Shown one piece after another: positions 57,960 to 64,000 of a stretch of 64,000 nt of DNA; the stretch's first letter is position 1; every line of letters starts with the position of its first letter. The position numbers and the translations under genes were made by a program. The DNA lies in assembly GCA_903820085.1 (NCBI GenBank), contig CAIJGA010000021.1, positions 1-64,000 on the forward strand, given 5' to 3'. The notes beneath the pieces are model-generated. The model saw only the letters and a list, made by a program, of their open reading frames with translations, had not been told where the DNA came from and searched no databases. The DNA is from an uncultured Chlorobiaceae bacterium (GTDB lineage Bacteria; Bacteroidota; Chlorobiia; Chlorobiales; Chlorobiaceae).

Positions 57960-59267
57960 TCAAAGAGTGCCGTTTTTCTCAGGGAATAAACCTGTCTGAT
58001 AGCCAAGGCAGCGGTAACCGTTTGCTGCTGATACCTGATCAATGCTGCGGACCCACTCAGCGTTTGTACTCAGCTCCTGTTTTACCCAGTTGCATATGCT
58101 GATCGTTATGCCATACTTCTCCGTGGAATTTCGAATCTTCTCGAGATACTCAACACAGACAGCGCGTTCAGGTGCGAGTCTTGAGCGCTGTTTGATATGG
58201 TTCTGATTCTCTTGCGATAGATAGGGTCGGAAAAATTCACCGATGAGCTCGGGATTAAAGTAGTTGATGTAGTTTGCAAGCAATACCAGATTGCGTATTT
58301 CTGTAGTCAGAAATTCAGGTTTGATGTTGCGGACACCGGCGGATGCCAGAAGCGACATGTACTCGTCGATATTTTCATCGGTCAGGTAAGGGAGTATCAA
58401 CGGCTGACACAGAACCGACTCGGCAAATAAACCGAGTTCCCTGCATTGGACAAGGGTATCAAGGCGTTCCTCAATTGATGCGGCATTTGGTTCAAGTACT
58501 TCACGAAGGTACCGGGGCATGATACCGATACTGCCGTTCAGTTGAATTTTTGATGCAATCTGGCTCATCAAAGAGAAAAGGGAGTCTCCTTTGTGGGTTA
58601 CCTGCAAGTGCTTTGGACCGGCCTTGGTCGCGATGAAAATTCGCACCGGAGAGTCGGGATGTTTTTGAAAATGGCGCACAAAGGTCCGCAGGATATCGTG
58701 CGCCAGACCGTTGAAAAGGTGCGGTTCGGAAAACGCCTCAGTTTTTGGCGAGAAGTAGTAAAAGAGCGGCTTCAGGTGATTGTGCTCAAGAGAGTTAGCC
58801 AATCGTTCCGGGTAGTTGGTAAAGACGGTAATCGGCTTTACATGATTGCCATCGGTCACCAGGCAGTACTGGCATGCAACTGCACACGACCCGACAGATG
58901 GTGAGATCTCCAGCACATTGGTAGGACAGAGTCCGGTATAGTTGTGGATCTCAAGTGGCTGGTTTATATCTGTAAGGCTTTCCTGGTAATGGTCGCCGGT
59001 AGTGAGGTTATTGTTTTCGTAGAGTTTTGCAAACCATTCCGAACCAATTTCAAGCTGGGAAGCAACCTCCGGGGTGATCTCATAGTCAAGACCAAGAGCG
59101 ACGAGCTGGCGGCTGTCGATTTTCAGCGGGAGAAATCCCTTCAATTCAGTGCAGGCAGGTCTGTGTGAAATATACCGGAACTGCGTTCCTGAAAGCATTG
59201 CAGCCTCAATGGAATTGCAGGAAGGGGTGCTTGCTTTTTTTTCCGGGGGCATAAACGAGGTGCTCAA
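57960..59267 (-). CDS. radical SAM protein at the head of the NRPS cluster
   Basis: The longest reading of 435 residues has the [4Fe-4S] motif C128-x3-C132-x2-C135 in 'GSCAVACQYCLV'. 'APERAVCVEYLEKI' and a long C-terminal region suggest a spore-photoproduct-lyase-like or otherwise divergent radical SAM fold, but I cannot name a subfamily. The start is a TTG at 59267 or an ATG at 59252; neither has a strong ribosome site. It ends six bases before the giant NRPS, so it belongs to the same operon and probably modifies the peptide or supplies a building block. No B12-binding or SPASM motif was seen. Confidence 0.8.
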   Translation of the reverse strand: MSTSFMPPEKKASTPSCNSIEAAMLSGTQFRYISHRPACTELKGFLPLKIDSRQLVALGLDYEITPEVASQLEIGSEWFAKLYENNNLTTGDHYQESLTDINQPLEIHNYTGLCPTNVLEISPSVGSCAVACQYCLVTDGNHVKPITVFTNYPERLANSLEHNHLKPLFYYFSPKTEAFSEPHLFNGLAHDILRTFVRHFQKHPDSPVRIFIATKAGPKHLQVTHKGDSLFSLMSQIASKIQLNGSIGIMPRYLREVLEPNAASIEERLDTLVQCRELGLFAESVLCQPLILPYLTDENIDEYMSLLASAGVRNIKPEFLTTEIRNLVLLANYINYFNPELIGEFFRPYLSQENQNHIKQRSRLAPERAVCVEYLEKIRNSTEKYGITISICNWVKQELSTNAEWVRSIDQVSAANGYRCLGYQTGLFPEKNGTL

Positions 59268-59668
59268 TGGGTTATGAATATCTCGTTGTCATCTTGTCGG
59301 AGAGAGGATCTTAGAGTAAGACGGCTGTGTTTGTTCAGATCATTTACAATGTCTTACGGAGAAGAACTTAAATCCACGCTCTTATTGCAACAAGATGCAA
59401 CACTCAGTTTGTATCACTCAATGTAATTCCTGGCATAAAAATTACCTTATTCCCATAAAAAGTTAATATAATGGCAATTCAAATGAAAGCAGAGAATTTT
59501 ATTTGTAATGATTTTTCTTTATAATGAATCGTTAAAGCTTTACCGAGATCAAGTTACTGACCTTCAGGATATGGTTAACATATTTGATAAAGCTTGTTTT
59601 ATGTATGCTTGTATGTGCATATTCTGCGGAAGTAGTATTTGGCTACATGAAATATGAGGAACTCCGTA
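59268..59668. other. divergent intergenic region upstream of the NRPS cluster
   Basis: This 401-base, AT-rich gap must hold the promoters for the radical SAM/NRPS operon and for the SPFH gene. A TATAAT hexamer on the plus strand at 59520-59525 could be the -10 element for the SPFH gene; no clear -35 box was seen. No sigma-54 element or riboswitch was found. Confidence 0.35.
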
Positions 59669-60535
59669 ATGAAACTTCTCCGCGAATGGCTCGCTAAATT
59701 CAATTCCGTCAGTAAATCTTTTGTCCGCCAAAACGCCCTTCCGCTGATTGCAACGTTTTTGCTTCTGCTTCTTGTTCTCATATTCTTTTTTGATCGGACC
59801 GTCATCTCGATTCAATCCGGCCAGCGAGGCGTTTTATGGAGGTGGCTCGGTGCGGGCACGGTGATTGATACGGTCTATCCTGAGGGGGTACATGTGATTC
59901 TTCCCTTCAACAAGATGTATATCTACAGTATCCGCAAGCAGCAGTTCAGTGATTCGATAGATGTTCTGACTGTCGACGGACTCACTGTACGGGTAAAGTA
60001 CACGGTGCGCTATTACCTTGATCCATCAACACTTCCAATGCTTCATCAGTACGTCGGACCAGACTTTGTCAACGTGGCGATTCGACCGGATGTCCGCTCT
60101 GTTATCCGTACCCTGTTCGGACAGTACAGACCAGAGGACATCTACACCTCACAAAAGGCTATCCAGTTGCTTTTCAGTGAAAATTCCAAGATTCATCTTG
60201 CTGCGCGTTTTGTGAAAATTGATGATGTTCCCATTGAGTCGATAACCCTTCCTGCAAGCATTTCGCGTGCTATTGAAGAAAAGATGGTTCAGCAGCAGAG
60301 GGAAGGTGAATATGTTTACCGTCTTTCGATTGCGAGAAAAGAAGCCGAGCGTCTTCAGGTTGAATCCGAAGGCATTCGGATTTACAACGAAACCGTCAAC
60401 AAAAGTTTGACGGCTCCGGTACTTAAATGGGAGGGTATTCGTGCTACACGCGAACTGGCAAAATCTCCTAATGCGAAGGTTGTTGTGATAGGTTCCGGCC
60501 AATCCGGCCTGCCGATCATTTTAGGCAAGGATTGA
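59669..60535 (+). CDS. SPFH/band 7 (prohibitin-like) membrane protein
   Basis: This 288-residue protein has one N-terminal membrane anchor ('PLIATFLLLLLVLIFFF') followed by an SPFH domain: 'VISIQSGQRGVLWRW', 'EGVHVILPF', 'DGLTVRVKYTVRYYLDP', then a helical stretch 'KEAERLQVESEGIRIYNE' as in HflC/prohibitin. Such proteins scaffold membrane microdomains or proteases. I prefer the ATG at 59669 because GAGGA lies 8-12 bases upstream; an earlier in-frame ATG at 59654 overlaps that site. The next gene starts four bases after its stop, so they form an operon. Confidence 0.88.
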   Translation: MKLLREWLAKFNSVSKSFVRQNALPLIATFLLLLLVLIFFFDRTVISIQSGQRGVLWRWLGAGTVIDTVYPEGVHVILPFNKMYIYSIRKQQFSDSIDVLTVDGLTVRVKYTVRYYLDPSTLPMLHQYVGPDFVNVAIRPDVRSVIRTLFGQYRPEDIYTSQKAIQLLFSENSKIHLAARFVKIDDVPIESITLPASISRAIEEKMVQQQREGEYVYRLSIARKEAERLQVESEGIRIYNETVNKSLTAPVLKWEGIRATRELAKSPNAKVVVIGSGQSGLPIILGKD

Positions 60536-60538
60536 GCT

Positions 60539-61687
60539 ATGCAGAAAAAAATTATTTGGGCAGTCGCCGCTGTATTGCTCGCACTCCTCATATTTTCCCA
60601 GTTTGGTTCTTATGAGCAAAAGGGGAAACGCAGATTCGCAGTCTTGAGCAAACCCTCGGACGAGGTGCTTATTGGAGTTTGCTGGCCATTTTCCGTAAAT
60701 CAGGACGGCATGGCCGATGGAATTCATTTGGCTCTGGATGAAATCAATTCCCGAAAGCTTGCCGGCCCCTATACGCTTCGCCTGATTGAACGGGACGATG
60801 CGTTTGATATGAAGAGGCATAAAAGTATTGCGAAGGAGTTCGCCAGCAATGCTGATATGAGCGCTGTTCTGGGATACTATGACGACGGCCCTGCAATCAG
60901 GGCCTCCTTGATCTATGAGTCAAGTTGTTTGCTGCATCTACTGGTAGGAGCCAACAATACCGATATGACCACACATGGATTCGCCTATATCAATCGCAGC
61001 ATTCTGTCAAGCGACCGGATCGCAATGAAACTTGCCAAACTGACGGTTGATAGGGGCTATCGCAAAATCGTGGTAATATGGGAGGAGGATGCCTATGGCG
61101 AAGACCTGGCTTATCAGTATCAGGTAGGTCTCGATCAAATGAATGCAGATGTCGTCTATAAGTGGTCATACTCCCGTAAAACTGTGGATTTTCGATTGCT
61201 GGTCAACGATCTGAAACTAGTTGATGCAGATATGATCTTTTTCAGCGGTCTTGAACCGATAGCCGGCGATTTTTTACGCATGGCCCGCAAGGTCGGTTTG
61301 AAAACTCCCGTTATAGGAGCTTTCAGCAATACTCCCGAAATGCGCGCACATGCCGGTACAGCATATGAAGGCGCGATGTTTTTCGATTTTTATAACCCGC
61401 ATGACCCGAGCCCTGAAAACCAGTTATTCGTGAGCAAATTTTTTGCCCGTTATGGCAGAACTCCAGACACCTGGGCAGCGCAAGGCTACGACGCTCTTCA
61501 TATTCTTGCAAAAGCGATCAAGTTCACCGGTTCACGCAATCCCCTTGACATTTCCTACGCTATCCGGTATTCGGATGTATTTAACGGTGCCAACGGCAGA
61601 TATAAGTTTGATCGATCAGGAAATCTTGACGAAAAGCCAATATACCTGTATATGATTCGGCATGGAGTTCCCGTATTGGTCCAATAA
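60539..61687 (+). CDS. periplasmic-binding-like protein (branched-chain amino acid receptor family)
   Basis: These 382 residues start with an uncleaved-looking or lipid-less signal segment ('IIWAVAAVLLALLIFSQF') and continue as a Peripla_BP_6/LivJ-type receptor: 'IGVCWPFSVNQDGMADG', 'LDEINS', 'IVVIWEEDAYGEDLA', 'TWAAQGYDALHILA'. No permease or ATPase genes are nearby, so it may be a sensor or scaffold partner of the SPFH protein rather than a transporter subunit. Three bases separate the two genes. Confidence 0.83.
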   Translation: MQKKIIWAVAAVLLALLIFSQFGSYEQKGKRRFAVLSKPSDEVLIGVCWPFSVNQDGMADGIHLALDEINSRKLAGPYTLRLIERDDAFDMKRHKSIAKEFASNADMSAVLGYYDDGPAIRASLIYESSCLLHLLVGANNTDMTTHGFAYINRSILSSDRIAMKLAKLTVDRGYRKIVVIWEEDAYGEDLAYQYQVGLDQMNADVVYKWSYSRKTVDFRLLVNDLKLVDADMIFFSGLEPIAGDFLRMARKVGLKTPVIGAFSNTPEMRAHAGTAYEGAMFFDFYNPHDPSPENQLFVSKFFARYGRTPDTWAAQGYDALHILAKAIKFTGSRNPLDISYAIRYSDVFNGANGRYKFDRSGNLDEKPIYLYMIRHGVPVLVQ

Positions 61688-61812
61688 GATATTTGGTGAT
61701 CAAATTCGACATTTTCATTAAATAAGGTTTATTTTATATCTTTAAATAGAAGTAAATTATTTCGTAATAAGTGGAATCAACTTTAAATCGCTATAAATAA
61801 AGGAGATTACAT

Positions 61813-62349
61813 ATGAAAGAGAACAAAACTGAAGCCACAGCAGAAGTGGTGGGTGAAAGTGTGAATGATACACTTGATCGTGATAAGCGCGTTGAAAAAC
61901 ATGCGAGGAATCACATTCTGACTGCAATGGGAATAGGGCTTTTTCCATTGCCGATAATTGATATGGTTGCTCTGGTTGGCGTACAGCTTGATATGATCAG
62001 GACGATTTCGTCTGAATATGGCATTCTTTTCAGAAAAGATCTCGGCAAATCAATTATCACAACGTTGCTGGGTGGTTTTATTCCTGTAGCCCTGGGGGGA
62101 ACGCTTGCCAGTTTGATCAAATGTATTCCACTGATCGGGCAGTCTACCGGAGCGATTACCATGCCGGTTATCGCAGGGGCATCAACCTATGCGATTTACA
62201 AGGTCTTTGTCCAGCATTTTGAATCAGGCGGCACGTTTCTTGACATGGATCCAGCCAAGGTAAAGGACTATTTTGCAGAGCAGTTCAAAAAAGGAAAACA
62301 GGTTGCAACGGACTTGAAAAAAGATGGGCCGATAAGCCAGGCCAACTGA
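61813..62349 (+). CDS. DUF697 (YcjF-like) membrane protein
   Basis: This 178-residue protein has an N-terminal polar region, then two hydrophobic segments ('ILTAMGIGLFPLPIIDMVALVG' and 'TTLLGGFIPVALGGTLASLI', shown in family pieces) and 'RDLGKSI'-type linkers as in DUF697. The tail is soluble and Lys-rich. DUF697 proteins are often fused to or next to GTPases; none is nearby. A strong AAAGGAG site lies 8 bases before the ATG. A stem-loop follows the gene. Confidence 0.8.
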   Translation: MKENKTEATAEVVGESVNDTLDRDKRVEKHARNHILTAMGIGLFPLPIIDMVALVGVQLDMIRTISSEYGILFRKDLGKSIITTLLGGFIPVALGGTLASLIKCIPLIGQSTGAITMPVIAGASTYAIYKVFVQHFESGGTFLDMDPAKVKDYFAEQFKKGKQVATDLKKDGPISQAN

Positions 62350-62371
62350 TTTGCTTTATCAAAATATACGG

Positions 62372-62410
62372 AACTCAAGAAAGTGCAGAAGAGTTGCGCT
62401 TTCTTGAGTT
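62372..62410 (+). terminator. stem-loop after the DUF697 gene
   Basis: A perfect 12-bp stem (AACTCAAGAAAG / CTTTCTTGAGTT) continues through one G-U and three more pairs to a 7-base loop, 22 bases after the stop codon. No long T-run follows, so it may be a weak terminator or an mRNA end stabiliser. Confidence 0.6.
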
Positions 62411-62479
62411 TGAAAAGATATCGTAACGGTAAGCTGATAGTGCTCTCTTGCCGTGAATTCAACAGGGAAGATTTGTGAC

Positions 62480-62695
62480 ATGGCTATAACTTTGCTTTAT
62501 TTTGCGCTCTGTCTTCTGATTGCCATCCTTGGCAGAAACAGGAAATTTGGTTTCTGGGGATATTTTTTCTGTTGTTTTTTCTTGTCTCCGGCTGTTGGGG
62601 CCCTTTTGTTTGTTGCTTCTGATCCTCGCCCCAAGGACGCGAACAATTGTCCTAATTGTTCAACTTCGCGTTCAGAATCAGTAACGCCAGAGTAA
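62480..62695 (+). CDS. small membrane protein
   Basis: This 71-residue protein has two membrane segments ('LLYFALCLLIAILG' and 'FFCCFFLSPAVGALLFVA') joined by 'RNRKFGFWGY', a pattern common in small uncharacterised inner-membrane proteins ('GR.RKIGF...LSP..G'). The tail has a CPNC pair. I choose the ATG at 62480 (GGGAAG upstream) over a GTG at 62453. The function is unknown. Confidence 0.6.
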   Translation: MAITLLYFALCLLIAILGRNRKFGFWGYFFCCFFLSPAVGALLFVASDPRPKDANNCPNCSTSRSESVTPE

Positions 62696-62699
62696 GTGG

Positions 62700-62837
62700 T
62701 CATGTTTTCCGATCTCCGCCCGTCACTTTATCAAAAGCTTTTCGGTCTGTTACAAAAACAGCATCAGGTGCTTGCGTGCGTTTGGCAATCATAAGACCAT
62801 GAGTTGAGAAAGCTTTTGAATCAATTGTTTCATGCCT
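62700..62837 (-). pseudogene. short unidentified C-terminal remnant
   Basis: A 45-codon minus-strand frame ends 'THGLMIAKRTQAPDAVFVTDRK', then 'AFDKVTGGDRKT' and TGA. It has coding-like composition and vaguely recalls the end of a PIN-domain toxin ('...A.FVT.DRAF..V'). An in-frame stop lies just upstream, so it cannot be a whole gene. The identity is a guess. Confidence 0.2.
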
Positions 62838-62886
62838 GCACGATTAACGGAAATCAAACCTGCATGCAATTTTAAATCATGAAATC

Positions 62887-63849
62887 ATGCAGAAAAAACA
62901 GCTTGGCAAGACAGATATGCACCTTACTCCGATCGGCTTTGGAAGCTGGGCTATCGGGGGTGCCGATTGGTCGTATGGGTGGGGTGTACAGGATGACGGG
63001 GATGCCATAGCGGCAATTGAGCGTGCCGTTGAACTTGGTATCAACTGGATTGATACGGCTGCGGTTTACGGGCTTGGCCATTCGGAGGAGCTTGTAGGGA
63101 AGGCTGTTGGCGGGATGAAGCAGAAGCCCTATATCTTTACCAAATGTTCTATGGTTTGGGATAGTGTTACCCGCCAGGTTGGATTCAGTCTGAAGGCTGA
63201 TTCGATTCGGCGCGAGTGTGAATCGAGCCTGAAACGGCTGCAGGTGGATGCCATTGATCTTTACCAGATGCACTGGCCAAATCCTGATACTGACCTTGAA
63301 GAGGGGTGGACTGAGATGGCTCGTTTGCAGGAGGAGGGGCTTGTGCGTCATATCGGTGTTTCGAATTTCAGTGTTGATCAACTGCGCAAGGTCCTCTCCA
63401 TTGCACCCGTAGCATCTCTTCAGCCGCCGTACTCAATGCTGCGGCCTGCTGCAGAAAAGGAGCTGCTGCCATTTTGTCTGGAGCAGCATATCGGTGTTAT
63501 TGTCTACTCTCCGATGCTTTCCGGCATGTTGACCGGAGCCATGACCCGTGAACGGGCAGTGAACTTTTCGGCCAATGACTGGCGCCGCCAGAACAAGGAG
63601 TTTCAGGAGCCGCGGCTCTCTGCCAATCTTGAACTGGTTGAGCTGCTTAAACAGATCGGTGCACCTTACGGACGCTCTGCCGGGGAGGTTGCCATTGCAT
63701 GGACCTTGCGCAATCCGGCTGTTACGGGAGCTATTGTTGGCGGACGCAACGCGGCCCAGGTTGAGGGGATTATCGGGGCAGGAGAGTTCAGGCTCAGCGG
63801 GGAAGAGATTCAGGCTGTCGGGTGTTTTATTGCCAACATGCCTAACTAG
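62887..63849 (+). CDS. aldo/keto reductase
   Basis: This 320-residue NADPH-dependent oxidoreductase has a TIM-barrel with the catalytic set D56, Y61 ('DTAAVYG'), K86 ('FTKCSMVWD') and H129 ('YQMHWPNPD'). 'IGVSNFSVDQL' and a C-terminal 'AIVGGRNAAQVE' phosphate-binding segment are typical. The substrate is unknown. There is no clear ribosome site before the ATG. It is unlikely to belong to the NRPS cluster, which lies 3.6 kb away on the other strand. Confidence 0.93.
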   Translation: MQKKQLGKTDMHLTPIGFGSWAIGGADWSYGWGVQDDGDAIAAIERAVELGINWIDTAAVYGLGHSEELVGKAVGGMKQKPYIFTKCSMVWDSVTRQVGFSLKADSIRRECESSLKRLQVDAIDLYQMHWPNPDTDLEEGWTEMARLQEEGLVRHIGVSNFSVDQLRKVLSIAPVASLQPPYSMLRPAAEKELLPFCLEQHIGVIVYSPMLSGMLTGAMTRERAVNFSANDWRRQNKEFQEPRLSANLELVELLKQIGAPYGRSAGEVAIAWTLRNPAVTGAIVGGRNAAQVEGIIGAGEFRLSGEEIQAVGCFIANMPN

Positions 63850-64000
63850 GCAAGATTTTTGGAGCTGCTCTCCTGACTTTGGAATATTTTTTGAATATGA
63901 AACTTTTTAGCAAGGTTATCAGCTATTATAATCATAAGAAAAGTGTTTGAATATTTGTATTGCATTATGTTGTAAATCGCGTAAATTGTGGGCTAAGTCT

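Larger units (their letters stand above)
16877..59267 (-). other. NRPS-PKS biosynthetic gene cluster
   Basis: Ten genes on the minus strand, many overlapping by ATGA, encode two sets of nonribosomal peptide synthetases, one polyketide module, a carrier-protein activating enzyme, two exporters, a free epimerization domain and a radical SAM protein. I count nine A domains, about ten carrier domains, eight C or partial C domains, one reductase and one thioesterase. No dedicated regulator, acyltransferase or self-resistance gene is visible apart from the exporters. The 3' edge ends at a truncated antitoxin. Confidence 0.92.

Noticed and set aside
59268-59668. Sigma-54 promoter for the NRPS operon
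   Set aside because: No TGGCAC-N5-TTGCW element on the minus strand upstream of the radical SAM gene, so co-control with nif is not supported.

Overview
The window looks like chromosome from a green sulfur bacterium (Chlorobiaceae). The evidence is a nif operon in the order nifH-nifI1-nifI2-nifD-nifK-nifE-nifN-nifB-[2Fe-2S] ferredoxin, NifD/NifK types with the insertion/short N-terminus seen in Chlorobi and clostridia, and an 80-residue protein resembling the CsmB/CsmF chlorosome envelope family. Species cannot be fixed from sequence reading alone.

Layout. (1) 0-2.2 kb is accessory and decayed: a truncated helicase-like N-terminus beside a possible IS end, a DUF4258/YgiT-type toxin-antitoxin pair, a broken PARG-like (TIGR02452-type) gene and one small hypothetical gene. 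(2) 2.5-6 kb holds the Csm-like gene, a SulP anion transporter and an MFS permease. (3) 6.0-15.3 kb is the nif operon on the minus strand. It has a textbook sigma-54 -24/-12 element upstream of nifH and a hairpin plus T-run terminator after the ferredoxin gene. (4) 15.7-16.98 kb is a toxin-antitoxin scrap zone: intact vapBC, a RelE-like toxin tail and a Phd/RelB-like antitoxin cut off in mid-gene. (5) 16.88-59.27 kb is one co-directional minus-strand biosynthetic cluster of about 42 kb. (6) 59.6-63.9 kb carries an SPFH protein, a periplasmic-binding-like protein, a DUF697 protein, a small membrane protein and an aldo/keto reductase.

The biosynthetic cluster is the main discovery. In transcription order it encodes: a radical SAM protein; a 4185-residue NRPS (A-T-C-A-T-C-A-T-C-A-T-reductase); a free-standing epimerization domain; two cyclic-peptide-type ABC exporters; a TubC-docked NRPS with unusual order (T-A-C-A); an NRPS whose A domain is interrupted by a methyltransferase between motifs A2 and A3 (A[MT]-T-TE); a Sfp-type phosphopantetheinyl transferase; a 3186-residue hybrid (partial C-T-KS-DH-KR-T-C-A-T-C) without an acyltransferase; and a C-A-T-C NRPS. 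Specificity codes read by eye suggest Val, Ser, Tyr-like and Leu-like residues. Three A domains give no recognised code, one (with DIFALGVTFK) is also unassigned, and the loading A domain lacks the amino-group-binding Asp. Both a reductase and a thioesterase are present, so two release routes, and perhaps two products, are possible.

The 3' edge of the cluster runs into the truncated antitoxin. The last NRPS ends just after a C domain, where an A domain would normally begin, so this is probably a recombination breakpoint that trimmed the assembly line.
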